Below are positions 46,627-58,280 of a stretch of 64,000 nucleotides of DNA, one piece after another. Origin of the DNA: Lepidodermella squamata. Its lineage: Eukaryota > Gastrotricha. A program made the position numbers and the translations under genes. Under the pieces are notes generated by a model that saw nothing but the letters and a program-made list of their open reading frames with translations, was not told where the DNA came from and did no database searches. Numbering within the stretch: the first letter of the stretch is position 1; each line of letters starts with the position of its first letter. The DNA is taken from positions 1,178,001 through 1,242,000 of the forward strand of contig JBLDXI010000011.1 in NCBI GenBank assembly GCA_047495785.1, in the 5' to 3' direction.

Positions 46627-48093
46627 TCATATGTAACATCCGCGTAAATTCTGAAACATCATAACAGGCTGGTGGTTGTTCATTCCGTTAAAGTATTCAT
46701 AGCCGATGAAGCGCCAGCATTCACTCATCATTTGATAGCGTTTCGGCCCATACATTCTATTCTGGTTGAACTGAACGGTATCTGAACCAAGGGGCACGCC
46801 TAAAAGCAGCAATCCCCCGGGTTTTACGATACAACTTATTTTAGCCATTTCCATAAGATCACCATCCGGATTCAACGGATCACTGTACCTGCCTAGACCG
46901 CTGTGCTCTAGGCTTGAAAAACTGACGGCGAAGTCGTAGTGGCCGAAAACTTTCCCCGAGCTGATCATCTCCTCGAATTCTTTAGCGTGAATGTAAGACA
47001 TGTAAGGATGCTTCGGTGGGAATATCCCGCTAAGATCGAGATAGTCAACAGTGGTCACGTGGCTGCCTGTGACTTTCAAAATTTCGTGCTCGACCCACGG
47101 GTAGTAAGACCCTATGACAACGCTGCGTTTGTTCATAAAGTAATCAGGGTACTTTTGGAAAAAATGACGCATCTTGCCATGGGCGTCTACTGTATAAGTG
47201 TATTTCATGGGCCTTGCTGTTGGCGAGGATAAAACTTTTGTTCCCGACGATTCCGTAATATTGACAAGGTATCGCCACTCTGCCTCGCAGTCTGATGTAT
47301 CCGCCGCTTTGTCCGGGGTGTATTCCTCGATAATCTTATCGTTATTCTCGGCAGTAAACCACGGTTTGCTGTGTTCGATGAACCTGTCCCTCTCGCCGCC
47401 GTAATAAACTTGTTTGAGCTCGCCAAACTTAACCGGCCGCTCGTATTGTCTGATACTTCTGCACAGGGGCTTGAGAACATTCAACCGCCAATAGTCGGTA
47501 AAACTTGACAAATTGTACGCAGAAAGACCTCGGTTTTTCAAATAACGAAATTCCTTGAAATCGCCGTTGGATTTCTGTATCCCTGCATAGCTCTCAGCTA
47601 GAATCGCCTCGTTGTAATCATTTTTTATGGCGAGAAATGGGAAGCCAGCCTTGTATTCTTGCCATGGCATGAACCAGCCAGCTAGTTTCGCCTTCATCTC
47701 CTCGGTCATGGGCTCCAACGCCTCGATTTTATCAATCAGCGGGCAATTAACTGCCGCAGCCGCTTCCTTGTCAAAGTTGTCTAAACATCGCGCGCAGAAA
47801 CCAGGCAAACGAGGCGAAGAGCTGTCTCGCACTACGACTGTATCTAAGGATCTGAATCAGACGTGTAACGTTCATGTTAAACTTTGCTTTCAATAAAAAT
47901 ACCCTTGAAAATTCTTGATGACTTCAGGTGAAGGAACGGGTGTTATTACTGGCCTGATGGATTGAGGCGGTGTTTCAGTGCTAAAAAGGAAGTTGAGCGA
48001 AATTATGGCCACGAAGGTTATCAATAGGGCTACGGCTGCTCGTATGTGACCGCGAGATATGCGGCCTCTAATATATTCATGAAAAATCTTCAT
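46627..48093 (-). CDS. DUF268 protein, membrane-anchored, methyltransferase-like
   Basis: Exons 47903-48093 and 46627-47851 are joined in phase 2 across a 51-bp intron, giving 471 residues. Residues 1-18 are basic and cytosolic, residues 19-39 are a membrane anchor (AAVALLITFVAIISLNFLF), then a Pro-rich stem and a large lumenal domain. The C-terminal 200 residues match DUF268 (PF03269): VIGSYYPWVEHEILK, TTVDYLDL, SFSSLEHSGLGRYSDPLNP DG and VKPGGLLLLGVPLG. These look like a class I methyltransferase fold with its SAM-loop. The likely role is methylation of a glycan or secreted protein in the Golgi, as an inference from fold and topology only. Confidence 0.9.
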
Positions 48094-48963
48094 TGAAATA
48101 ACTTGATTGAATCGAGAAATGTTGTCACAACGAGCAACAATGCACTAGGATTGTTTTGCGTGGTTTTATCGAACGGTCCATTTCGAAGTAACTCAAATGG
48201 ACGGCAAAGAAAGCTAAGCCCTATCATTGCTTACTTGTGAACACACCGTCAAACTATGAAAGATCAACCGGCGAAAGAAGGTTTTAACGAGAGTAAGCCA
48301 AGACAAGCACTAGTTGATTCACAGGGTTCATCAAATCATTGTTCATAATCGCTTCGGAAACTCGAATTTGCAAATGCATTCCTAACCAGTTATTTACAAT
48401 GAATGTATTTCTAGAAATAAATGGGACAGCAGGAAAAAACGTAGCGAGCTGAAAATTTTTGAATTCAGAACTTATCAACGGTGAAAATGAGAGATTATTT
48501 GGCGAACTTTGTTCATTTGCATTAGTACATGGTAAACCCGCTGTCTCTCTGAGCCTTGAAACCCCCTTAAACAATTTGGTTTGGCCCATTCGTTAAAACG
48601 GCCCTGCATATACTTACGGGTTTTCTATTATTGATGAACAATCGGACCAGTCATATTCCAACATGGCAAACTATGTTTAGGATACCTACACGAAAACCGC
48701 AATTTCGCTTTACAAGGGGCAGAATACGGGCTGATAGCTGATTTAATGTTTCATTACCAATTTGATCGGGATGATACAACCCATACAACCGATTGTGATC
48801 ATTCGTGACAGCAAACGAATCGTACAGCTCGTTTGAGCCCTATCGTTCAGCGCTCAGTTTAAAGCCTGTTTTGCTAACAACAAGCAAGATCAACATAATA
48901 GCTGTACTTTATTCGCATGACGACATTGAGCAGCAAACGAAACCTAATAAGATCATTCGTTAA
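48094..48963. other. Intergenic, nothing supported
   Basis: Between two minus-strand genes. A 101-codon minus frame (48284-48589) shows no domain. The region must include the promoter for the DUF268 gene at its left side. Confidence 0.4.
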
Positions 48964-50819
48964 TCACCTGGTGTTATCTACATCGAATGCTAAATGATCG
49001 AGTCGATCATAATCTTCAAAGTAGCAGCTCTCCGTATGTTTGTGCAGAAAGCGCCGAGTGGGCCTCCGCGAATAGTACGACGCCATTTCTGAGAGTCCGC
49101 TGCGACTGATGATCAAATAGTCCATGCGCGTCAGCAGCAGCCAAACGCGGTACGTCGCAGCTACAGCTTGCCATTTTTGGTCGTAAGACCACGAGTTCCA
49201 CTTGCCATGGCCATGATTCAAATAATCAATGTGTTCAACTGGCTCGAGCGACGTGTAAGCCTTGATTCTGTGCCAGCGCCACAAATCCTTCACCAAAGCC
49301 GAGGCCACGGCTACGTTGTCGCTTGTAACGTAGACAAGAGCTCGCTGCAGGTCGTAGGCCTTCAGGGTTCGGAGTAATTCCTTCTTAAAGCAGTCTGATT
49401 GCTTGCTGGAAACACGAGTAGATCCGTCAATCACATTAGTTCTTATGTGAATGCCTATGAGAATTGAAAAGTTTAGGCTTAAGCATTACATATTCCTAAA
49501 GGAAATAGCAATCGTGAACAAATATAAAAGGGTATCATCTCCAGGTCGGCCCGAAAATTAAAATTTAGTTCGTAGTTTTGTCAATATTGAGAGGCTTTGA
49601 AGCGTAATTTGTTGGGAATCAACAAAAAATTCCTAGCTTCGCTCGTTTCATGGTTGAAATTGCCAGTTCATAGACAACACTGTAACAGATGGGAAACTAA
49701 CGATCTTTCCATAGTGAATTAATTCGAGCTGAATTTGCTAAGAGTGCTGCACGCGATCACTTTTTATCAGCAGTTTATGCTGCGGATTCAGCCGAGTCTG
49801 CCATTGGCTGTGAATCAAACGAATCTTCCACCGCTGAATTCCGAGCTGAAGGAGAAGAAGCCTCGGCTAAATGAGGACTTCCGCGAGCTTGCTCCGCTGG
49901 ACTTCGTCGATCCAGAGGGTGACAGCGATGACGAGGGTGATGGTTTGGATGACTAGCGAGGAGTAATTAAAGCGAATAGTTGAGTGACTGCCAAGATATG
50001 AGAAATTCCCAACTCTCAACTATTTAGCCGCACTCTTTCAAATTCAGCACGAATAAATTCACAAGGGAAAGATCATTATTACATAGTTTCCTATATTTTA
50101 CAAAGTTGTCTATGCCCCAGTCATTTTGGCAAACACAGGTTCCAATATCGCACCCTGTTGGCAACTAATCCCTTGTGGGTCTAGAAAAAAGCCCCGAAAG
50201 TCTGCTAACCTATTTTCTGCGTCGATTCATTTAGGCGACTGCGAAAAGCATTGAACCATGTTTGCTGAACGTAAGCCTCAAGCTTCGGCTGGGGCTTCCC
50301 AAATAAAATTCTCAACGCAGCAGAAACAATTTGCAAATAATTGAATGTATTCAATCCGTAAACGTCGGCGATATCGCCGAAAAGATCGCGTTTAGAAAGT
50401 GCGACTTGAACGGCCTGCATTGTATTAGTCAAAGCTTTAACCCCAAGCAACGAATCATTACGCAGCCTGGTTGTGTACCAATCGACGATTGCGTCCTTGA
50501 AATCTGCATCGTAGTTCATGTTGTGCCTATTGTGAAAATTGGGCGAGGATGCTAGGCAATGCTCGTCGATTTTTCTCGCCAAGCGATCGTCGGCGGTTGG
50601 ATACCAATCAGAATTGACAGCGAAGAACTGCTCAATCGGCAACGGCGCGGTTGATTCGATAAGGAAGACTGAGTCGGTCAGAATAGCTGCGTAAAACATT
50701 GCGATAATGCCGCGTAGCCGGTCGCCCCAACCTGCACAGCCTCCCCAACCTCCTGCCGCGCAAAAGTATACGAGCACCTTGGGGCGACATATCTCGTTAC
50801 CGCAGGCTATTGAAGGCAT
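48964..50819 (-). CDS. Fucosyltransferase-like protein (NodZ/FUT8/O-FucT superfamily)
   Basis: Exon 1 is 50210-50819 and exon 2 is 48964-49454, joined in phase 1 across a 755-bp intron that holds a mobile element; 366 residues as read. Exon 1 has a Gly-rich nucleotide-sugar loop near the start (GGWGGCAGWGDRLRGI). The splice junction creates IGIHIRTN, the HxR motif that binds GDP-fucose in this superfamily. Later motifs are YVTSDN and YLIISRSGLSEMAS, typical of the C-terminal nucleotide-binding half. No signal or anchor is seen before the ATG at 50819. A splice acceptor lies seven bases upstream, so an N-terminal exon is probably missing from this model. The acceptor substrate is unknown. Confidence 0.78.
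49668..50118. mobile_element. Non-autonomous element inside the fucosyltransferase-like intron
   Basis: The ends are inverted: catagacaacactgtaacag at the left and ttgtctatg at the right. The extended subterminal match includes gaaactaacgatctttccat and gaattaattcgagctgaatt. A third copy of this end lies at 52690-52762. The plus frame 49735-49956 ends in an acidic tail (DPEGDSDDEGDGLDD), which looks like the end of a lost transposase gene. Confidence 0.75.
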
Positions 50820-51130
50820 TTTCGTCCTGACTCGGGTGAAATACGTTTGTCTGATGTGATCTATTCAAGTACAGAAGAAAACAAATGACGTTGCTCTTAC
50901 AAAATTTCAAAAATTGCCTCGTGATTTTCAGGCCCTCGAAGAAAAGTCCCTCATATGCCCTAAGTGACCCTACATTTTCAGGGGACATACAGGTGACCCT
51001 TTAGATTAACGAAACCGTCTGCAATTTTTCGGCTTTTGTTAAAGCTTTACTATTTACTATTCTACTATTTTTCTTTATTATATCGCACATGAAAGATGGA
51101 ATTTTCTCTCTATAGGTTTAATTCCATAAT

Positions 51131-51840
51131 ATATTATCTCTCCTTTGAGCATTGGTTGTGCGCCACCTTGACCCGGTGCTCAATTTCGTTGAGCATCTTT
51201 GAGCATTCCGTTAAGCACTGTTGAGCACTCCGTTGAGCAGCGTTGTGCACATTGAGCACAAAATGAGACATTTCTTTAGGCACGTTGTGCTTCTTTGAGC
51301 AGCCTTCGAGCACTCGTTGTGCGGCTCTTGAGCATCGCGTTCAGCGCCAGATTAAGCACCAGTCGTCAATGAATTAAAAAAAATCAGTCGCGGGCAGGAA
51401 TTGAACCAGTGATCTTTGCTCTCAAGCCCGCAATCAAATCCATTGCGCCACTGGCTCCTCATAAATGGATACTATCAAAATCGACTTATCAATAATTCCA
51501 TTTGTTAACAATTTTGCAACTTAGGCAGTTTTTTTGTAATTGCAACCGAGCCATTTGCAAATGAAAAAATATAATTGGGGAAAAATATTAAAAAAAAAAA
51601 AAACCAGTCAGGGGCGGGAATCGAACCAGTGATCACTGCCCTCACACTCAATTTTGTCATCTTTGGAGTGCTCAATGATAACCTGTTATCCTGTTGCGCA
51701 CAAGTTGAGCACTTTCGATATGTTCCGGCTGACGTTGAGCATAATTTGCGCACAAATTGAGCACCCATTGAGCAATCATTGAGCATTTTGAGCACAAGTT
51801 GTGCAATTGAGCAAAAGTGCTCAAAGGAGAGATATTATCA
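51131..51840. mobile_element. Foldback element built of TTGAGCA units
   Basis: Ends tatctctcctttgagca and tgctcaaaggagagata are perfect inverted repeats. The two arms (51145-51360 and 51665-51830) are filled with degenerate TTGAGCA/TTGTGCA units. The centre holds two tRNA-like pieces on the minus strand. No transposase. Confidence 0.85.
51386..51458 (-). other. tRNA-like sequence
   Basis: Minus strand: A-box-like tggcgcaatgg and B-box-like ggttcaattcc at tRNA spacing; stems only partly pair. A second partial copy (3' half only, ggttcgattcccgcccctga) lies at 51604-51645. Both are inside the TTGAGCA foldback element. Confidence 0.6.
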
Positions 51841-53331
51841 GCTAAATTTCCTGAAAAAAATTGCAAAATTGAAATAGTTGCGCAACTTCCGGGCAGAGCC
51901 ATATTAATGCACGGACACAGAGGGCACATGCCAGTAAATGGTGAAAAGTTCGGTTCCCAAGCAGTCGGATAAGCATATCTTTTGTTCATGTTACTACAAA
52001 TTTGCTCGATAAATTGCATCAGCTATCGATTTATTTCATCTTTTCCTACTCCTTCTCTATGTTTTCAAACAGCATAAAATCGTTAAAACGTATCACTTAT
52101 CACTTGCGCATTTATTTTCGAATTATCAGGTTATCTCCGTTATTCAGGCATTTCATTATGAGATTGTTTATGTAAAAGAATAGCCACCATGAAATGCGAT
52201 AGCTTGGGGTAATTTTGTTGTATCCCCGAGAGGCTATAGAAGGGTTAAAGTCGTGAATTGAGTCTAACGGATCCATTTTTCTTGCTAAAAACTGCATAGA
52301 TATGCAAGTTGCCGGAAAGAAAACGTACCCAAAACCCTGTGATTTCGTGGATACCTAATACTTACACGTATTTTCCATAAAAATCTCATAATGAAATGCC
52401 TAAATAACGGAGCTAACCTGATAAATCCAAACAAAAGCGCAAGTGATACAAAATTTACCAAAAGTTAATGCACAAATGGGAAATGCGGAAGTGGGCGTAA
52501 TTCGTTTGAATACAAAATTGATTATTATAATTGAATCCTCTTCCCTCAATTTCCGAGTTAACGAAAAGAACATTTTTTGAGAGAGGTACCTGCGGTTTTT
52601 TTAATTTTTAAATTAATTAAAATTATAATGGGCGGATAGGGCGTTAGGTGGCATAAAAAGAGATCGCGTGCTGCACTCTTTCCAAATTCAGCTCGAATAA
52701 ATTCACTATGGAAATATCGTTAGTTTCCTATCTGTTATACTGTTGTCTATGACCGTAGGCCTCAGGAAACTAGGTCTGGGAGGTAACGGGCGGTAACACC
52801 TAGATTTTCATTTTTCCGCAAAATCTGCCAACTAGAAAGTGCCCTGGGGCCACTAGAATGAGGCCTCGGTTCAAATTATATTCAATGACAATCAAAAAGC
52901 GGCAGAAAAGCTTTTCGATTACAAAATTTTACGACAGAGGTCCGAATCTGTCCAGCTCACAGGGAATGGACAGACCATTCAATTGTAACTTGTAACAACC
53001 GGAATTATATGGGGCTCCCGAAGATGGAGAATAGAAATTATTAACTAGAGTCTAGAGTTCCGGACGACGAGGAAATGCCAACCGGGAAAATGGTGTATTT
53101 TGGAATAAAATAAATTCGACTTTTATACAACCCGTAGAAAAACCGAAAATTTCGAAAACAGTTATTGTTGGGCGTTAGCTGGTTACTGTAGATTTTCATT
53201 TATATCGCCGCGGATGAAGGGTATCAGGTGATCCCGTTAGGTTTAAGTTTGGAAAAATTGGAAAATTCCCAGAATCAGACCAACTCAAGATGGAAATCGC
53301 TTACTTGTTATTGCATCCTGGTCATCCTTGA
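51841..53331. other. Intergenic; one isolated repeat end
   Basis: 52690-52762 is a lone terminus of the same family as the 49668-50118 element (ttcagctcgaataaattcac ending gttgtctatg). Nothing else was recognised. Confidence 0.45.
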
Positions 53332-53480
53332 CAGCTAGCGTTGAGGCATTGAAGTTTTTCGTTTTCTCGAAAAGTGGAAATTGTTCCAGCGATTTGCCGC
53401 CCAATTCACAGTATGGTTTATTGCTCGCGCAATCTTCAATCTTCCTTTCAAACGTTGAGCAGTTGAGAGTCACACATCTC
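53332..53480 (-). CDS. Possible orphan exon, Cys-containing
   Basis: The minus strand reads KIEDCASNKPYCELGG and then FPLFEKTKNFNAST up to a good donor (gtaagc at 53326-53331), with a codon pattern that looks coding. I could not find partner exons on either side. It may be a gene fragment. Confidence 0.3.
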
Positions 53481-53584
53481 GTGAGAGTCGTTCAATGGAA
53501 AAAGGATTGCTTACGCATCACCGATGCGTAGCTCCTATTTGACTAAGAATAGCGGTAGCCAATCACGCCGTGTTCGTATTATGA

Positions 53585-54028
53585 ATGATGAGGCGCTTTA
53601 AAGACAGCAGTTTGATGTTCTATTTTGCGAAAGACGCCGCAAAAACGGCCCGTGGCTGTCGCAGGAACGTCGACCATCTCCCGACTTGGAAATTGCTCAG
53701 CGCAGTTCACGCCTGCTTATCCCTGTGCATCATGCTTTTCCGAATTACGGATGATGGCTCGACAGTGAACCATTTACCGGATACGAGTTACAAGGAACTA
53801 ACTGGCGAACCGGCTAAAACGAAGGAAGCAAGCCAGTCTTCGAGAACTTCAGCATCGAGAAGGAAAACCGCGGGTCCCCTCCCCCTTCCCCCTCCGTGGT
53901 ATTTGTTGGGGGACTTTCCACTTTGGCCTCGGGAACTGGGTGGTACAATACCCTTCATACCCCCCGTACTCCGCGCACTGATTCAAAATGAATCTTATGA
54001 AAGTTTGCTTACAATCGTTATGATATAA
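53585..54028 (+). CDS. Possible small membrane protein, uncertain
   Basis: 147 codons from ATG-ATG with one hydrophobic segment (LLSAVHACLSLCIMLFRI) after a basic start, in the type II arrangement of its neighbours, then a Pro-rich low-complexity tail. It overlaps nothing on this strand. It could be a decayed glyco-enzyme 5' exon or chance. Confidence 0.3.
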   Translation: MMRRFKDSSLMFYFAKDAAKTARGCRRNVDHLPTWKLLSAVHACLSLCIMLFRITDDGSTVNHLPDTSYKELTGEPAKTKEASQSSRTSASRRKTAGPLPLPPPWYLLGDFPLWPRELGGTIPFIPPVLRALIQNESYESLLTIVMI

Positions 54029-54149
54029 TAATATAACGTATTAAATATAGCACTCATTTTTTCTCATTCCCTCCGCTGGAATTGTGTTTCATTCATTCAT
54101 TCACTTCTTTCGTACATATTATTGCTTTCGTTTCCCTCTTGTTTCAATT

Positions 54150-54450
54150 CGTCCAGTTCCGACGACACTGATATAGGTTGCGAATATTGTTCTCGATAAG
54201 ATAAATGTAATTATTGCTCAACCAAGCCTTGAACCAATCCTATGCGGCCGAGTGTCCTGGCTAAATGTCTCTTCTGACGCTAAATACAAACAAAGCAAAG
54301 CCAGGTCACAATCCTAGGGAAATGTTCTAGAATATTGAATACTTTGGGCTTGATTAACTGAAATCCGCCACAATTGACTTATTCAAAATTAGCCCTCAGC
54401 GGCTATGAAGAGCGCGCAGACGTCCACTATTGCACCTATTGCCCATCGTC
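54150..54450. repeat. Dispersed repeat, direct copy of 59650-59920
   Basis: Shares gacactgatatag..gcgaat, aagccttgaa.ccaatccta, gcggccgagtgtcctggc and gaatattga.tacttt with 59650-59920, about 85-90% by eye. Confidence 0.8.
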
Positions 54451-54969
54451 ACCCCTAGAAACGTACAAATGAGTACATATTAAACCACCATCATATGTGA
54501 CCACGTTTTATGCGGGGAAAATGTCCTTCCCTCCTCCTATACGGTAATTCGAACCGTCATTTTTTATTCAAAATACGAGTTTTTTCCTCAATGCGTCATG
54601 ATCAATAAAAAATCAGAAGATTTATTGGAAAAAATCGTTGAAAGCATCAAGTCAAGATATGTAGAATAAATATAATATGTAACTGATACGCGGCATGAGA
54701 AGCGCAATTATAATCAAGATGCAAAATGTTAGTTCAACCCCAGTTTTTTCTGTTTCCGGTGCAATGTTATGCGCGCAATCCGCGATATGCCACTTGTCTG
54801 TAGAAAATTCTCCGAATTATTGATATAAGCTGAAATCGTCCTAATTATATATTGTAAACGAAGGTAAGAAGACAGAACATTTCATTTGAGAGCATTATTT
54901 TCCCACACTGACTTTTAAAGCGCCCTCAGTTTCTCTGCTTACAACTGACCGCTTTTTTTGACTGAATCG
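54451..54969. promoter_or_regulatory. Upstream region of the 54970 gene
   Basis: No coding evidence. It should contain the promoter of the glycosyltransferase-like gene; no motif could be assigned. Confidence 0.3.
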
Positions 54970-57900
54970 ATGATGGCCTGGTTGAATATTTTGAAAACCG
55001 ATGAAGACAAACGAGCAACGGCTCTGCAGTACGGGCTCACTACTGCCTTGCTGATTTCAGTATTGCCGCGATTCGGATTAGCAGGAACGGGTGTGCCAGC
55101 CGATGGCTATAAATACTACTGTGAGTCGATGATGGTGGCTCAAGCTTGTTCGCAATACTTTAAATCAGCAAAGGCTGCTTGGCCAGATTTGACCCGAGTG
55201 GATAAATTTCATGATTTCCGCAGGATCCTGCTAGTTTTGCACTACAACTACCCAAACTACGCGTCAGCTGCCAAAGTTCTATCATTATATCGAGATGTGT
55301 TCGCTAAAATTGTATTTTGTGGCCCGACAGCTAATTTTTGGCCGCATCAAGAGACAAAATTAGAAACCGCTGTTTCGGAGAAGGTTGCGCCTTTCGTTAA
55401 CTACGGCTTTCCCAAGAGAGGTGAGCTCATAGCAACGTATGCATGCCTGCCACGAGCGATCGAGGCTGTCGGTGACGACTTCGATGGCGCCCTAGTCATG
55501 TCAGATGACTTGCTAGTCAACTACTGGAACTTGAAAGACGCTTACAACAAATCTTTGAAGAAGCTTTGGCTGCTGAAACCTGACCGGGATCACCCGTTTG
55601 ATGTAGACACGGTGAGTTCGCAATTTTTACCTTCTTCTGGGCTGGATGTCGCAATGAAAATTTTCATCTTAAGCTATTTACTAGATATTTCGCATTAAAT
55701 TGAAATACCCGAATTTCAGCCAGATTCGGTATAAAAACTTCCAAAACTTTGACAACCATTGCTCCATTAATTTCCCCGCTAAAGGGCCTCTCGATTTCTT
55801 GAAAGCCGATTTACTACAATTCGATTGTTTAGCCGCAGTTCGATTGAATATGATTTGTCGGCATTTTCGGATCATTGACGTTCGGAGTTCGGAGTTGACC
55901 ATTCATCGTGGGCATTCCAATTATTCGTTTTGCGTTACATGCTACTGAAGCTGCCAACTTCGTGTTCTAGCATTTTCAAGTCAGATTTCTGTCCAACCCG
56001 TCATGACTATATTAGCCTTGCTATAATTATCTACACTGGAAAAAATACGGTCCGCATAATTGATCATTACAAGCAGTTCTGTAACATACCCGAATTCATA
56101 CCCCATTTTATTTGCAGGGTTTTTTCTGTCATAAAATGAGCAGCAACAATTCCGTCGATTGTGTGAACGACGATTGGCGACAGAATTGGCGTTGGCAAAT
56201 TTATAATCGCAATCAGACCACAAGTTTCTTCGACGATCTCGACAAATTGATCGCTGGAGAGGCATCGCCAAACAGCAATGTTAATGTCTCGCCTAATTAC
56301 TGGCGCGAAGTGAAGACAAATTTGACAAATGCGACCGGCGGAGAGCGTCGCATGTTAGGCCTTGCGTCTGGAGACGTGTTCTACATGCCAAAATCGTATT
56401 TTCACAACGCAATGCCACTCTTGAGTCTCCTGGGAAAGTGAGTCAAATCTGCCATGAGCACTATATGAATTCATTCGGACCATAGTTTTTCGTCAGCAAT
56501 ATCCTTCTTTTCACAGCAAAATCCTTTTTCTCACAGCAATTTTTTTTTTCGCGAGGAACATCTTTTATGTGCAGCAAATCCCGTTTTATTTCAGGAGAAA
56601 AGAAAAAAAATTGCAAGTTGAAATTGAAATTAACCACGCGATTCAGCGTCGCGTGTTTATTTAGCATCATCACATGTCAGTAGCATTGTCAGTAAATTAT
56701 TGCTAAATTATTCGGAAAAAATGTCAGCTTTTTCTGAAATGAACATTTCCAAATTTTCCACGTCACCCTATTTCCCCAGGGCCATGTAGTGATTGTTGCA
56801 AAAAAAACATGGTATGTTGGCTTCCGCCCGGCACCGCGATGGCCGACGGGCCTGATGACGTAAGGGACAGATTCCATTTGATGGACCTCAATATTGATAT
56901 TACGGCTCACTGCGATTGCTGTAAGGGCCTCCTCCCCGCCCCAGTAGCCTAGTTCCGACAGGCGTAGAACTGCAAATAAAGTTAATTAAGTTTTGCACAC
57001 ATGAAACGCGATGCAAATTTATTTACCAAATTCCAAATAATCTTCCAAGCCGTAGGGCGTATTCTCCCTGTCACCCGGGTGAATCCCGGCATCACCAATT
57101 CAGCGTTGTCGGTGAGCCAGTCTACCGCCTCAGCCCTCAGCAATGCATGGTCGTCCTCCGAACCGTGGAGGAGTAGTGCCATCGCACGGAAGGCACAGTT
57201 CCCGTCACCCAGAACGTCGTGCACGGCGAATCGGTCGTATCGGTCACCGTCACGAGGGCAACCGTCACCAGCAGGCGGAGACTTCATAAAAGGTCACCTC
57301 ACCACCTTCTTTGAGCTGAACGACTTTGGCGCGCTTCTTGCACACTTCGTACCCCTGCTTGGAATAGAAAGCGCAGCGAAAGATGAGTTGCCTGGATTGA
57401 TCCGAGGCAACGTAGACGGAACCGTCGGGGCGAAGAAGTGGCTGGTCTGCTTTGATGCGCGTCACCAAGTCTTCCCATGGCTGGGCTTCGTACTGTTTGC
57501 TTTTGCAATATACGACGTTGTTTCCGCGAATCGGCGCTGGTTCCAACGAGCTACCATCTGAAGACGAGCAACCGTAGATGGCGTTGATACTCGAACTTCC
57601 TTCATTTCAAGTTAAAAGTTATTTTAAATGAATATACGACCAACTGAAAGTCATTTGGTCTTGACTGGAAGATCTGGAAGCGTTGCGCAATGAAACGCGC
57701 GATCTACTTTTTTAATTTGTTTTTTTTCCACGTGCCCATACTTTTCAACCTTTTTAAGGTGTTGTTACGACTTAACACGCGACGCTGAATCGCGTGGTGA
57801 ATTTCAATTTCAACTTGCAATTTTTTTCTTTTCTCCTGAAATAAAACGGGATTTGCTGCAAATAAAAGATGTTCCTCGCGAAAAAAAATTGCTGTGAGAA

Positions 57901-58280
57901 AAAGGATTTTGCTGTGAAAAGAAGGAATTTGCTGACGGTTAAAGTATAATTCATTCATAACTAAAATTCACTGCAGGCATGAAGTTTTCATGGAGATAGG
58001 TCTTATAACGGCCCTGCGTGTATTGGCGCCCCATGCTGACATTCAAGACTTGAGCTGGGCAGCGCACGACTGGGGCCAGGGCATCATTCGCAGCCATCCT
58101 CTGGTTGAAGTTTACAATACAACCCTGGAGTTCATTCATCCGGTTAAATTCGGCGACAGGCATCGCTTTAATCGCCTGCTACGGCTAGATTTAGCCAGTT
58201 GGGGGACAACTTGCACTTTTTGCAATGTTAACAAACTGGGTACGGCATTTGCTGCTATGCAAAAGCAAATCCCACCGTAG
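54970..58280 (+). CDS. Type II membrane glycosyltransferase-like protein
   Basis: Exons are 54970-55611, 56118-56437 and 57977-58280, with junction phases 0 and 2, giving 421 residues, almost the length of its neighbour at 61270. Residues about 20-40 form an anchor (LTTALLISVLPRFGLAG). The lumenal part has LLVLHYNYPNYASAAKVLSL, a GPTANFWP turn and a DDFDGALVMSDDLLVNYW block whose acidic residues could bind a nucleotide-sugar metal. A distal part follows with DVFYMPKSYFHNAMPL and HEVFMEIGLI. The exact family is not recognised. Intron 2 (1,539 bp) contains a whole OTU-carrying transposon in antisense orientation; splicing across it restores the frame (LLGK then HEVF). Golgi location is inferred. 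Confidence 0.75.
56462..57958. mobile_element. TIR element carrying an OTU-domain gene
   Basis: The termini match as about 200-bp inverted repeats (gtcagcaatatccttctttt and its complement; tgcagcaaatcccgttttat; aattgaaattaaccacgcga), with CAGCAAA-type units near the ends. The interior encodes a minus-strand OTU protease relative. It lies wholly inside intron 2 of the glycosyltransferase-like gene. Confidence 0.85.
56740..57546 (-). pseudogene. OTU-type cysteine protease gene of a transposon, degenerate
   Basis: The catalytic-Cys block reads VHDVLGDGNCAFRAMALLL, the OTU signature. After an intron it continues RLSELGYWGGEEALTAIAVS and ends with a PTYHVFFATI block where the OTU His would be. 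The upstream exon (57265-57546) and the Cys block are in different frames, and a second frame slip occurs before the 57040 donor. OTU genes ride in several DNA transposon families; their role there is unclear. Confidence 0.75.

Noticed and set aside
53585-54028. First exon of the glycosyltransferase-like gene at 54970
   Set aside because: That gene has its own start and anchor; no splice path in frame was found to join the two.
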